Shown: positions 34,108 through 45,118, counted from the first letter of the stretch. The stretch: DNA of 64,000 nucleotides from Flectonema sp. DT1601 (GCA_964019425.1 OZ025832.1:730053-794052), one strand, 5' to 3'. Numbers and translations: made by a program. The notes: generated by a model not told the origin, from the letters alone.

Positions 34108-35448
34108 ATGCCGTTCCCAAAACGAAGCCGTAACGAAGGAGAGGATGAGCTGGAAGACAGCTTAATGAAGTTGGCTGGATTGTGTGAGGACCTTGTCGAA
34201 GGAGTGCATCAAGAAGAAGAAACTAACAAGAAGATGGCTATTGATGATGCCCTGACAATATCACGTGAGACTGAACGACTTCGAGAACGAGAAGAACATT
34301 TGAATATGTTGAGAAAAAGATTAAAATTATTTGTTGCTGACGGAGCCGATACCGTCGAACTGGATGTCGGAGGGCAAACTTTTATCACCACTCGCGACAC
34401 TTTAACATCTATCCCCGACACATTATTTACAGTTCTCCTAAGTAATACATTCTCCACTGATAAGAATTCCTCAGGTGGTATAATGCTGGACAGAGACCCA
34501 ACTTACTTTTCATATATTTTGAACTATCTGAGGGACTGCAGAGACAAATCAATGTCACTCTTTTCATTAAAAGGCGTGTCGCAGATCTCAGCATTGCGAA
34601 TTGCCCAAGAAGCAGATTTCTACGGTCTGGAAAGACTAAAACACCTCGCAGAGAACTGCACATCTTTAGTAGTTTCAAAGGAAGTAGACGCCCCTTATCA
34701 TACAATTAGAGATGCTTTGAGTGCCGCAAAGAGTGGAGAACGTATCGTAATCTACCCTGGTACTTATTATGAATCAATTCATATTGATAAGAGTATCGAA
34801 ATCCTTGGAGAAGGTCAAAAAGATCGAATCGTAATAATAACAACATCAGAAACGGCTACTGTTCGGTTTAGTAACGGAAAATCAAGTTTGAATAATATTT
34901 CACTAAAAGAGATGTCGAGATACGGAGTTAGTGCTGTTGAACTCGCGAAAGATGCCGAAGTGAATATAACGAATTGTGATTTAACGACGAGACAAGACGC
35001 CAATACTGTCGTAGCATCAGATTCTTCAAAACTAACGATGGTTGGCTGTCGTGTTCATGGATCCAGAGGATCAGCTGTTCTACTGAGAGACTCATCAAGT
35101 GCTTGTCTAAGTAGTAATGAATTAACAAACACTGCTTGTTCTGGATTACAAGTTAGACACAGAGCATCATTCTCATTAATAGGAAACATAATTCAAAGAG
35201 CAGCAAGAGGAGGTGTTGATGTCCACGATGAGTCTTCTGGAGTCATATCAAACAACAGTATCACAATATGTAAAAGAGGAGCAATCATATTAAATGGTGC
35301 GAGTGGTGTTACTATTTCAGGAAATGTTATTTCAAAGAATGAATGCGGCATTCGATCATTTCTTCAAACAAATATAACGGCGTCGGGCAATCGAATCACC
35401 GACAACATCGACGACACTTTTGGAGATGTTACGATAGGCAGTCCTTGA
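34108..35448 (+). CDS. KCTD-type BTB domain fused to right-handed beta-helix
   Basis: The 446-residue protein has an acidic helical N-terminus, then a T1/KCTD-type BTB domain at about 80-185 (VELDVGGQTFITTRDTL, then DRDPTYFSYILNYLRD). From about 200 to the end come parallel beta-helix repeats of the FBXO11/NosD type (IVIYPGTYYESIHIDKSIEILGEG, then GNxIxxN-like coils). BTB proteins of this class usually act as Cullin-3 adaptors, and beta-helix modules are substrate-binding in FBXO11. A ubiquitin-ligase adaptor role is therefore inferred, not shown. The start follows a CAAAG acceptor-like site; an in-frame upstream ATG at 34057 is less likely. Confidence 0.8.
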   Translation: MPFPKRSRNEGEDELEDSLMKLAGLCEDLVEGVHQEEETNKKMAIDDALTISRETERLREREEHLNMLRKRLKLFVADGADTVELDVGGQTFITTRDTLTSIPDTLFTVLLSNTFSTDKNSSGGIMLDRDPTYFSYILNYLRDCRDKSMSLFSLKGVSQISALRIAQEADFYGLERLKHLAENCTSLVVSKEVDAPYHTIRDALSAAKSGERIVIYPGTYYESIHIDKSIEILGEGQKDRIVIITTSETATVRFSNGKSSLNNISLKEMSRYGVSAVELAKDAEVNITNCDLTTRQDANTVVASDSSKLTMVGCRVHGSRGSAVLLRDSSSACLSSNELTNTACSGLQVRHRASFSLIGNIIQRAARGGVDVHDESSGVISNNSITICKRGAIILNGASGVTISGNVISKNECGIRSFLQTNITASGNRITDNIDDTFGDVTIGSP

Positions 35449-35902
35449 TTACCTATTTACTTTTATAAAAAAAGATGTACTTTAATCCTTTCTGTGATTT
35501 CTTCACAATTCCTATTCTAATCTCTGATCAGGGTGTACTCAGCTTCACTTATTCTGACTAAGGGATGAGATACTTACACAAGTTTTCTGTTTTGTTTTTC
35601 TATCTGTATTTTGAAAAGTGTATTTATTGAACTCTTTTATTAACGTCATGATCGCATTGACTTATTCTGTGGAACCTTATTAAGGTCATCAGAAAGTATT
35701 TAATTAAAACTTGCTGGTGGTGAGTTTGGAGCCGTTCGTTAAAAAGTATTTCACAGCAAACGTCAACATGGATGGTCTGAGTAGATAGTCTGAGTTAGAT
35801 TCGTGTTGTGTTGTAGTCAACATGTTAGTTTTGTTGTATATCAGTAATGTGTTAGTGATGTACTTTATTGTTATTATTATTTATTACCTTAAAGTTTGAA
35901 CC
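35449..35902. other. Intergenic stretch
   Basis: AT-rich. No coding or structured element was recognised. Confidence 0.35.
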
Positions 35903-37045
35903 ATGCCGAGAGAATCGAGAAGGTCAGGTTCCAGAAGGTCAGGTTCTAGAAGGTCAGGTTCCAGGAGGAGGAGGAGGTCGTCCAGATCAACTTCTCCACC
36001 TGGAGCGCCGTCATACAAACACCACTCTCCCTTCTCGCAGAATGATGTTAAGGCGCCTCCTTCAGGTATACCTCCAAATGGGATTGTCACCCCAGAGAGA
36101 AGCGTTCAATCTCACGCACCATACCAAAAATCTCCGCCTGGCCCCGGTACGAGATTACCAGGAGCATCAGTAAAGTTTCCTCCTCAAACAAGAAATACTC
36201 CAACAGTTGTAGTTCCGGGTACCTTAAGAAGTCCGAGTCATCGCCAGTCATCTAAAGTTACATTCGATTCTTCTTCACCTGCTCAACAAGAAGTCGAAAG
36301 CTATCACAGCAGGAGAAGAGAAGCAAGTAGTCGCTACTCACACGAAACGTATACTCCTCGTCGATCCCCACGAAGATCATCAACTCGCAGATCACACAGC
36401 AGGTCATCGAGGTACACTTCAGTAAGTCCTCAGAGGAATTCATTTGATCCACGTGATAGAGCTCCTGAAGATAGATTTTATGAAGTTACTAATCAACAAC
36501 ATCCATTTGGACCTTATCAAAGAGTTGTGAGAGGTTCTTTTATTATCGAAGGACTCAACTACGCGATATATGCGGCAGCTGGTGAAGGTTCTGAAAGCAG
36601 ACGTCGATTTACGACATCCCTGAGAGACGATATAATCGCAACAGTTGGTCAAGGTGTTAGAAGAGGTGACATCATGTTGAGAGCAGCACCAGGTCCAGTC
36701 AAGGGAGTTACACTTGAATTTGATCATGGAACTCATCCAGCGATTGTAGACGCCAACTGGGGTATTGAATTTGAGTACGCAATCAGATCTCGTGATGAGA
36801 TTGCTCAACAGCGTATTGGAATGATGTTGTTTTCATCTCTTCAGGATCCTCAAGGACTTGATCTTTTAGAAACTCGAAATTGTTGGATGCGGCACATCGA
36901 TCCCAACACACACCCATCAGGTATATTTGCTATCCCCGTTCCTGAACTAGAACGCGACTATCGGGCTACCTCATCACCTGGAGGACAGTACCACCCATCG
37001 GAGTATTATCAATCTCCTCATTCTGGTCAAAATTATAATTATTAA
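35903..37045 (+). CDS. RS-rich protein with conserved-looking C-terminal domain
   Basis: The 380-residue protein starts with a 15-bp repeated segment encoding RRSGS units, followed by a long Arg/Ser/Pro-rich disordered region to about residue 190 that includes SPRRSSTRRSHSRSSRY. RS-rich regions are typical of splicing and nuclear-speckle proteins, but no RNA-recognition motif is present. The C-terminal 150 residues form an ordered alpha/beta domain (RVVRGSFIIEGLNYA, DIIATVGQGVRRGDIML, VTLEFDHGTHP). This loosely recalls the small N-terminal domain shared by several kinetoplastid cytoskeletal proteins such as FAZ1, but that likeness is from memory of its pattern and is weak. Function unknown. 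Confidence 0.65.
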   Translation: MPRESRRSGSRRSGSRRSGSRRRRRSSRSTSPPGAPSYKHHSPFSQNDVKAPPSGIPPNGIVTPERSVQSHAPYQKSPPGPGTRLPGASVKFPPQTRNTPTVVVPGTLRSPSHRQSSKVTFDSSSPAQQEVESYHSRRREASSRYSHETYTPRRSPRRSSTRRSHSRSSRYTSVSPQRNSFDPRDRAPEDRFYEVTNQQHPFGPYQRVVRGSFIIEGLNYAIYAAAGEGSESRRRFTTSLRDDIIATVGQGVRRGDIMLRAAPGPVKGVTLEFDHGTHPAIVDANWGIEFEYAIRSRDEIAQQRIGMMLFSSLQDPQGLDLLETRNCWMRHIDPNTHPSGIFAIPVPELERDYRATSSPGGQYHPSEYYQSPHSGQNYNY

Positions 37046-37333
37046 AAACCTGATTCGTACTTCTTAGTAGCATGTGAGATAAAAAAAAAATACTTTTTTT
37101 TTATTGTACTTCAGATTAAACACTCCTCTTAGAGGTCTCCCTTTTGTTTGGCATACATCACTTCGTTATATTTTTGGACTTTGTGAAACCTCAGCTCAGA
37201 ACCCCCTTTTCCTGTAATAAAGAATTGTATTGTTTTGTTTTATACTACTCGACTCTTAATCTAGTATTACTTCTGTTTATTATCTTTTGTGTTATATTAT
37301 CTGTTCTCTCTCAGCCATCAGCAAAAGAACAAA

Positions 37334-39073
37334 ATGAAAGGCGCACTCGGAAAATTGATTACCAACAACCACCTCAACTTGCAGAGGGTTCCAATTCCTG
37401 ACTTAAATCAGACTCTGCAGAGGTACTTGAGAAGTGTCCGACCAGTCGCATCAGATGAGCAGTTCAATCAGCAGGTCGCATTAGTGAAGGATTTAGAGGC
37501 AACTCACGGACCAAAGCTTCACGAGGCTTTACTTCAAAGGGAAGCCGGATACGCAGCAGCAGGAGGTCATCCATACTTTCACTTCCAAAAGTATTGGGAT
37601 GCTGCGTACTTAGCAGAGCGATGCAGCAGTCCAGTTAATATGAATCCTTACTATGGATTAGCTGAAGGTAAGATTAGTGATCCTGCTTCGTTTATTCATG
37701 GTGGTATGAAGTGGTTGGCTGAACTCAGAACTGGAAAGTACGACGTCGACACTTCGGATGCCTCACAACTTCCAACGTTTTTTGGAACAGCGAGAATCCC
37801 TGGAGAGTCTGTTGATACTTTACAGCACTTCGCTGAGACTTCTGGTCACGTATTGGTGATGTGTAAGGGTAACTTCTACAAAGTAAACACTCTCTCAGAA
37901 GATGGAACTGCTGCTTCAATTGGAAGCATCAGACAGACTTTGGATAGCATTCGTAAGTCTGCTACTGCTGGAAAGACAAACATAGCTCCGATTACTTCCC
38001 TTCCAAGAGATGATGTCTTCAAGGCTAGACAACTTGTTGAGAGTGTGTCTCTTAAGAATAAAGAATCTCTAAAGGCTATCGACACTGCTCTATTTGTTAT
38101 TGCACTCGATGATGATGTGTCAGGTGGTAACTACAACTCGTTAGATGCCTTTTCAAGAAATATGCTTCACGGAGTTAACAACAACAGTCTAAACAGATGG
38201 TTTGATAAACACACTTACGTATCAACACCAAATGGAAGTGGAATGGTATTCGAACACGCACCTAGTGACGGAGCAGGTTGGAACAAGGTAATCTCCGGCA
38301 TTCAGCAACACATCGCTAATGCTGATGAGACTGACGGAAGTGAACTTCAATTTGAGGAAATCACTTTCGATGTGAATGCTGAAGTAGAAGCGACTCTTTC
38401 AAAGGCCGAAACCTACCTCCGCGACATTGAGAAGTCCATCAAGCTGTCAACTCTCAACTTCTCTACTTATGGAAAGAATGAAATAAAGGCACTTGGATTA
38501 TCTCCTGATGGTCTTGTTCAACAAGCATTCCAAGCAGGGTACCAAAGACTTCATCAACAACCAGCTCCAACATACGAAGCCTGTTCAATGAAAGCATTCT
38601 GGCATGGTAGAACTGAAACTATCAGATCTCTAACACCAGAATCTAATGATTTCGCATCAAAGATGGCCGCTGGTAAAATTACGAAAAATGACTTCGAATG
38701 TCTGGCTGCAGCTGTTAAGGCTCATTCAGCAATTGGAAAGGATGCCGCAACCGGAGGTGGTATTGATCGTCACTTGTTGTCTTTGAAGAAAGAGGCTGCG
38801 TTTGCTAACGTAGCGCCTGAGCTATTTGACAACGAGTTGTTTAAAAAGTCAGGAAGTTGGACTTTATCAACTTCGAACAGTACATCACCAGACTTGAGAC
38901 TATTTGGGTTCGGTCCTGTCACCACTGACGGATACGGTCTTGGGTACCTCATCTCTAATGATGTGATCCCAATTACTGTAACTTCATTCACTGGAAGTAA
39001 TACAACTGATGCCTCTGACATGGCTGATTCTATTAATCAAACACTTCTCGATATCAAATCTACTTTCTTCTAA
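37334..39073 (+). CDS. Carnitine/choline O-acyltransferase family enzyme, probable carnitine O-acetyltransferase
   Basis: The 579-residue protein has the family hallmarks: catalytic His308 in FEHAPSDGAGW, YGLAEG-like N-terminal signatures, and the HGRTETIRSLTPES segment that contacts coenzyme A and carnitine. It transfers acetyl or short acyl groups between CoA and carnitine in mitochondria, peroxisomes or cytosol. The length fits short-chain carnitine acetyltransferase, without the membrane-anchored N-terminal extension of CPT1. The start is set at 37334, just after CAGCAAAAGAACAAA, rather than at upstream non-ATG codons. Exact acyl preference and compartment are not visible; there is no clear peroxisomal C-terminal signal, since the protein ends STFF. 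Confidence 0.9.
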   Translation: MKGALGKLITNNHLNLQRVPIPDLNQTLQRYLRSVRPVASDEQFNQQVALVKDLEATHGPKLHEALLQREAGYAAAGGHPYFHFQKYWDAAYLAERCSSPVNMNPYYGLAEGKISDPASFIHGGMKWLAELRTGKYDVDTSDASQLPTFFGTARIPGESVDTLQHFAETSGHVLVMCKGNFYKVNTLSEDGTAASIGSIRQTLDSIRKSATAGKTNIAPITSLPRDDVFKARQLVESVSLKNKESLKAIDTALFVIALDDDVSGGNYNSLDAFSRNMLHGVNNNSLNRWFDKHTYVSTPNGSGMVFEHAPSDGAGWNKVISGIQQHIANADETDGSELQFEEITFDVNAEVEATLSKAETYLRDIEKSIKLSTLNFSTYGKNEIKALGLSPDGLVQQAFQAGYQRLHQQPAPTYEACSMKAFWHGRTETIRSLTPESNDFASKMAAGKITKNDFECLAAAVKAHSAIGKDAATGGGIDRHLLSLKKEAAFANVAPELFDNELFKKSGSWTLSTSNSTSPDLRLFGFGPVTTDGYGLGYLISNDVIPITVTSFTGSNTTDASDMADSINQTLLDIKSTFF

Positions 39074-40054
39074 AATTATCAAATTTATTATTTCTATCAG
39101 ATGCTTTGTTGTATCGAAACCCACCAACAACTTCACTACTTTGGTAATCAATAATCTAATTATCCCGAAAACCAGTTTGACGATAATCGTATCGTTGTCT
39201 GTTGGGATTATTGTGAGTGTTGTCGGTGAAGAATTCTCTCTTTTATACAAACTTGACTCCACCCCAGTCCCGGTTTTCTAGAAGAGTGGCTCTGAAAGCT
39301 TCTCTTCAAAACAAACGAAAACTCCGTATTTCCGCCTCAATAGTGTCGTGTGTGGTATTTCGTCAGCTTTTTGTGAATTGCGGAACCTCCGATTCCTCAA
39401 ATGAGGAGATTTAGTTTATTTTGTTTCAAAGATGCAACTGTGTGAGCGGCGCGTGTTTATTTATTTATGTTTTTTTTTTTTTTTGAAGAAGAAAAAGTTA
39501 AAAGTGGAAGTATGTGAAGTGAGTGATATGCGAGTGTTGAACACCGTGTTGTGTGTGTGAACTTCACTCTCTCAAAATCTTTCTGACGGTTCCAAATTAG
39601 TTGAAGTCAGTCCGTCACCTCCAGCTGTTGGATTTGTTCACCAACTCACCTGCTGCTGTTGGAGTCTTTTCTTCTTCTTGGTTACCAAGAGGTGTTATGT
39701 ATTTGAGAAAAGAGAAAGTGTAGTTATTGTGGTCTCCGAACCCATTTCGGAACAACACTATCTGAGAGAAAAAAAAAAAGAAAAGAAAAAAAGAACGAAA
39801 AGACAACGAACAGAACCAGAGCAAAGCAAAACTTCTGCGCCTACCAAAGCGGGAAAGAATAGTGAAGTTGATTATGAAAGTGTTGTTGTTATATTTAATT
39901 TACCAGTTGAACATCACACGACTATACGATGCCACCTGTTTAATGATATTAGTATTCTACCTACCCAGATGGATCCTTTACGTTATTTTGATGGAATCTT
40001 CACTTGAGTTGTTCAAATTATTTTATCCCCGACAACAGTTATTAAAATATTAAA
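39074..40054. other. Intergenic region of about 1 kb
   Basis: Contains several short open frames (for example about 39678-40007, basic and Lys-rich) without conserved features; none is called. An acceptor-like CGACAACAG ends 23 bases before the next start codon. Confidence 0.4.
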
Positions 40055-41703
40055 ATGTCCGACTCCGATGATGATATGGAAATGCCAGGTCTCGGTGACG
40101 ACACCGCAGTCGCAGAAGAGAAGACAGAAATACAAAAAAACAAAAAAGACATCGTGATTGCGAAGGACACCACCGATACAAAGGAAGTTAAATTAGTAAG
40201 CGCAATGAAGAAGCCTAAGAAAGGTGCGTTGAGGAAGGTCACGATGGTGATTGGAGGAAAGGATGGAAATAAAGAAAATAAAGAAGATGGCTCACTCTCA
40301 GTTATTAAGAAATTGCAAAATGCTATGAGAGTTCAAACAGACAGAGCTCGTCAGGAAGCTGGTCACATGGAATGCCATCAGCCAACAGGTACTCAGCCTC
40401 GCGAAGAAAAACCTCAGCGAGAACAGCGTGAGCCTTCCAACATCCTTCGAGTACATCAAGACCAGGCACTGTTCGTTAATGGATGGCATACGGTTTGTTA
40501 TATTCTAATCCCTTTCTGATATTTAATACGTAGACATCTCAAAATGAAAATAAAATAATAAAACAGGTCGTTAAGAAGTTTATCGAAAATGATGACAGCA
40601 AACAATACGTTTGCCCTCCCGACTTGAATGGTTACGACAGAAAGATGCTTCACCAGCTTGCTGAACACTTCAATTTAGGTCATCGTTCGTACGGTCAGGG
40701 ACGTGGTAGGAAGTTAATTCTTACGAAAGATCGATTGTTCTTTGAGCATGGTTTGTGTTTTATTATTATCAAATAGTACACTCTTTACTTTAGCCTTTCT
40801 AATATCTCACAAATACAACAAACAGGATCTCTTGAAATTACGAAGAAACGTTTAAAGGAACTCGAAGAGTGGACCAACATGAGAAAACACTTCGATCCCG
40901 AGTCAGCGAGAATTGATTCTGACACTCTTCGTGAGATTGAAGCAGCAAAGGAATACCTACCAGGCGAGACCTCAGCTATCATGTCAAAGGCAACAGAGTG
41001 GGACAGAGATAGGGAAGATCGAATTGCAAGAGAAGAAAGATTAGCGAAGTTGAGAATATTAAACGAATTGGGAGTGTTCACAGATCAATCAGCTTTTGAC
41101 GATTCTATATCACCAGCTGAAGGAGGAGAGCAGCCAGTTAAGCGCCAAAAGGTCGACGAAGACGACAAAACACCTGAAGCACCTGAGCAGTCTGACGAAC
41201 TTCGCGACTACCTTTCATCTGGTCTCGCTCCTCGTACTGTTACCGTCTCCCGTGACTTTCCTGACGAGCCGCTTGGCGTTACTATTACAAAACAACTTCT
41301 CGTCAACGGTGTTGCCGGAGTCGCTGCTGTTTGCGGAGTTCCAACCGACATGTTTATTACGGAAGTCAATGGTGAGAATGTTAACACTGCTGCTGAGTTT
41401 ACGAAGGCTGTGAAGGACCAGTGCAAGTTTACTATCACACTTTGGTACCTCAGAAAGGATGGAACCACAGTACCAAAACTGCAGGAAATCGCTGCAAGAG
41501 CAGAACAAGCACTACTGGATGCCGTCGAAGAGAGGAATGCAATTATTCAGGAAACTTGTACTGTCTGCGAGTCTTCAAAAGCCCTCTCTGGAGAAGAATG
41601 GGAAGGAAAGAAGTCGCAACACTGCGAGGAGTGTGGAAAGGAGACGGAGTGGATTATCGAAAAGTTCGACGACGGGAGCGACTACGGATCAGATTCGGAA
41701 TAG
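40055..41703 (+). CDS. R3H plus PDZ domain protein with C-terminal zinc ribbon (three exons)
   Basis: The coding sequence joins 40055-40492, 40567-40750 and 40826-41703 (499 residues). After an acidic N-terminus and a charged linker comes an R3H single-strand nucleic-acid-binding domain at about 146-205, with its hallmark Arg-x3-His (RKMLH) and HRSYGQGRGRKLI. A coiled, charged region follows, then a PDZ-like domain at about 344-425 (GVTITKQLLVNGVAGVAAV, MFITEVNGENV). The C-terminus has two CxxC pairs (CTVC at 452-455, then CEEC), suggesting a zinc ribbon, and an acidic tail. R3H with PDZ is an unusual combination that could link RNA to a peptide-recognition partner. The middle exon supplies most of the R3H domain and is too short to stand out alone. 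Confidence 0.8.
40493..40566 (+). other. Spliceosomal intron, 74 nt
   Basis: It starts GTTTGT and ends AAATAATAAAACAG. It is phase 0 and joins GWHT to VVKKFIEN at the start of the R3H domain. Confidence 0.85.
40751..40825 (+). other. Spliceosomal intron, 75 nt
   Basis: It starts GTTTGT and ends AATACAACAAACAG. It is phase 1: the last G of exon 2 and the first GA of exon 3 make the Gly of HGSLEITKK. Confidence 0.85.
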
Positions 41704-42012
41704 GGAACTATCGTTCTCTAACATCAAACAACTATCTGATTATAATAATATTCACACTGATGTTGATATCAATAACAACATCATAGTAGTCAATTGCTTC
41801 TTAGAGGGCTCTCGCCCACGGTCAAGTGTACGAACTGCACTGGAGATGTTTGTTAGAGATTGATGTGATATTTTTATTCCTTTCTTGCAGTTACTACAAA
41901 CTATGTGAAAAACTTTTTATTTCTATTCGTAAAATAAATCAGATTGAGAGTACAGGGGATAGTTGACTCACACATAAACATTTATTCACTCTCCACAGTA
42001 TCCACAACAAAC
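41704..42012. other. Short intergenic stretch
   Basis: AT-rich, with nothing coding recognised. It contains CACTCTCCACAG at about 41989-42000, a good pyrimidine-plus-CAG acceptor candidate 12 bases before the next start codon. Confidence 0.45.
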
Positions 42013-42900
42013 ATGCCATACGCGGTGCACTCGCCGTACAGACAAAATGGAGTGATGAAACCCAACACGGCGTCCAGACCAATTAGAAGGACTCCAAATC
42101 AAACTTCATTTCCGAGATCTGTAACAAGGCAGGGCCCTGTAGGTAATGCTGTTGGTAGTGGTATTACTGCTGTAAGACAACAACGGATTTCTGGTAATAC
42201 CTGGCCAGGTACTGGACATGGAGGGACTCCTGTTATGTCTTTAGGACAACAAGCAAGCACAGCTTCTAATTATATTGGAGGTAAACTAATACCAAAACAG
42301 AAAGATGAATCAAAAGGTAAGTACACAATTGTATTCGATCTTGATGAGACTCTTGTAAGCAATCGAATGCCTGGCTTCAGACCTGCAATTAGAAGACCAC
42401 ATCTTGAGAGTCTTCTTCGGGGATTGAAAGGAAAAGCTGAAGTCGTATTGTGGACAGCGTCTATCGAAAGTGTTGGGAAGCCAGTCCTCAGACAAATTGA
42501 TCCGAATAATGAATACTTTTCTAGTGCTGTTTATAGAAATCCTGCTTGGTTTCAAGAACGGTTGACTGTACCACATACAAAGGACTTGAGACTGTTAGGA
42601 CGTGATCTCAGTAGAACTGTTATCATAGAAAACAATCCATTCTCAGTCAGACTTAACAAGTCGAACGCTATTATGGTTCCAGACTTTGACCGACCAAACC
42701 CGTCAGACAACATCCTCCGCCATCTGGATCGAGTTATTCACTCACTGATTGAGTCTGATAAGCCAGTACCACAATTTGTAACAAGTTGTTCTCAACTATT
42801 CCCAATGAGAATTATTAGAGGACTTCATGTGAGACTTCCTTCAACAGGAGCGGATCCATTTTATTACGTCAGCGATAAGTCAATTGAAAGTAGTCCGTAA
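42013..42900 (+). CDS. FCP1/SCP-like (NIF-type) HAD phosphatase
   Basis: The 295-residue protein has a disordered, Gly/Thr/Pro-rich N-terminus and a HAD-type phosphatase domain from about 103. The catalytic DLDET is at 109-113 (FDLDETLV). It is followed by VVLWTAS, where small C-terminal-domain phosphatases normally have xWTAS, and by VIIENNPFS and a late acidic DFDRPNPSDN. Family members dephosphorylate the RNA polymerase II tail, or other proteins such as nuclear-envelope lipins (Dullard). There is no BRCT domain, so it is closer to SCP/TIM50/Dullard size than to full FCP1. The start ATG follows an acceptor-like CCACAG. Confidence 0.85.
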   Translation: MPYAVHSPYRQNGVMKPNTASRPIRRTPNQTSFPRSVTRQGPVGNAVGSGITAVRQQRISGNTWPGTGHGGTPVMSLGQQASTASNYIGGKLIPKQKDESKGKYTIVFDLDETLVSNRMPGFRPAIRRPHLESLLRGLKGKAEVVLWTASIESVGKPVLRQIDPNNEYFSSAVYRNPAWFQERLTVPHTKDLRLLGRDLSRTVIIENNPFSVRLNKSNAIMVPDFDRPNPSDNILRHLDRVIHSLIESDKPVPQFVTSCSQLFPMRIIRGLHVRLPSTGADPFYYVSDKSIESSP

Positions 42901-45118
42901 TGTTGTTGAGGTAGTTTGTGGTCTCAGTTTGGTAAAAGCGGAAATTGTTGGCAACCCAAAACTAACCTTCGCCACTAAGAAGAGATGACAGAGTGGCTGC
43001 TTTATGTCTTTTTAAAAGGAATTACTACTGACCGAATCAACTACTTGACCCGTCAGGAGATTCTCTGATCGGTGATATTCTTTCCCGATAACGCTTTACC
43101 TTATTTGGCTCAAGCTTTCCTATTCGTTCCTATTTCTGAATGCATTCTTGCATGACTAGCGCATTAGTAGCTGAAGTGTTGGTTCTCAATTAGTTTTGAC
43201 TTCGATAGCAACTTGACTCCACTCCAGTTGGAGTCCTGGGCTAAGCACACGCAGTGATACTATCCTCCAGTTGCCTTCTCTGGTATCTGTTGTTTTGGTA
43301 TCTTCAGTTTAAATTGCATTCTTGCATGACTCGCGCACTACCTTCTGAATGGATTCTTCGGATTGTGTTTCCCCAACTGGCGACTATTTATGAGGTTTGT
43401 TTGAATGGTGCGCTGTTTTTTCTTATTCTTTCTTACTTTTCCTCGCGGGAACTATTTAAGTTTTGTTCTGAAGCGATTCCGCCGCCGCAGAAAAAGTCTG
43501 CGGATACTCAGCTGTTGTTTTCTTTTCGTTATTTTATTCGGTCCCGTTTACTTTTTCATCCTTCTGTTTTCTTTTTATTTTCTTCTTATCTTGTTGTTGA
43601 CTACCCCCCTTCCGACCATTCGTTTTTCAAACAACAGCAATGCTTCCGCACTGACTGGAAATTTCGATTTTGTATTTTGTTGTAATTTATGAACAACGAA
43701 AATGAATTATTGGTTGGGTTCCTTGATACTCTGCGTGCCTTCATTTAAGAAAGCTAGCTGGGCGACTTATCAGAAATTAAATTCATGGTTGTGTTATTGT
43801 TGTCGCTACAGACTCTGGAGAGAGAAGTAATTCCTCTTCGTGAGTGTTGTTGTCGAAATGGATTATCTTGATATCGAGAATTAACTAACAGTGAGGATTA
43901 GTTTGTAATGTTTTTGTCACTTTTGTTGGAGAACCTTGATCGGCTCTAACTTCGCTCATGTCGTAAATGTTTTCCTGATAAAATAAAATGAAAAGTTTCT
44001 CCCAATTAATCACACTAAACGTGATTACTACGAAGAGGTGTTGAGTTGACAACTTGCATATTATTATCTAATTGTTGTCATCTAACTCTGAGGTTAATGT
44101 CTTTTAAAGAGAATGTTGGAAAGTACGCGGCCTCAGATTACTTCATTCCGAAGGCTATTCTTCATTTCACTGTTTTACTTGACTTTTACAGGTCAAGTTA
44201 TTTTTTATTCATTTCTTTTGCCTTATTTGTTCTTGAAGTGTTCATGTGTTAGAAGTTTGTTTTGTTTACTTGAGCGTTGCGTCTTGTTTCCGACATAGCG
44301 ACAACTGTTGTTCTCTTTGAAAGAAAAAATTACACCAACAGATCATCTGAGGTTGTTGGGATTACAAATGCACATCGTTCATTCATTGTCCCCAAACCCT
44401 CCCTCGTCTTGTTTTAATTAATTTAAAGAAATATCTGATCCTGCTTCAGATGGTTCCTTTGCTGTAAACTGTTGCCAATGTTATTACTACAAGACTCCCT
44501 CTCGTGTCTTCATTTTTTCAGCATAATAATTAACTGCGGTCAGAGTGTGTTCTTCCTTTTTTTACAACAGTTTGTAATAGTGAGGGAGTTCCTTCCTTTA
44601 TTTTTATGTTTTTTTCGTTCTTTTTCGCTATTGTAAGAAGATGGTTAGTTCAAAAAAAAAAAAAGAATTTTATTTTCATTTTTTTTTGTTTTGTAAAACA
44701 GAGCAACTCAATTACGTTTTTAATTTGAATGAATTGATCGCAAAAAAACCTTCTTCGTTGTTTTCTTGTTGTCTGTTCTGCAGTACTTAAAATACAGCAA
44801 CGTTGAATTAAATAACAAAACTCACTTCGATGAATGGAGCACCTGGCGCACCGAAAGCTATCGTTGAAAATTATTTCACTTACCCTATTCTTTTTATCTC
44901 TCTCTCTCCCTCTCTCTCTGAATCATTTACCCGCTCTCCTCTTTTTCCTTTTTTTTCTTCTGCCATTCCCCAGCAATTGTCGTACAAAAACACTCAATTA
45001 AGAGTTGATATATAGTTTATAATATTTCTAAAAAAAGACAGGACTCAGGCGTCTAATTAATGTAATAACTTTGTGAGGACACGGAACCCTTTACTAATCT
45101 AACGCACACACTCTCTTC
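42901..45118. other. Intergenic region of 2.2 kb
   Basis: No gene is supported. A partial duplication is visible: GCATTCTTGCATGACT followed by AGCGCA or CGCGCA occurs at about 43140-43165 and 43316-43341. A small hairpin, GACTCCA-CTCCAGT-TGGAGTC, lies near 43208-43228. A 61-codon ATG frame at 44830-45015 is mostly Ser/Pro/Phe-rich and not called. An acceptor is not obvious before the next gene. Confidence 0.4.

Noticed and set aside
39678-40007. 109-codon Lys-rich frame before the R3H-PDZ gene
   Set aside because: It has a non-ATG start, a poly-Lys stretch from an A-rich tract, and no conserved motif.
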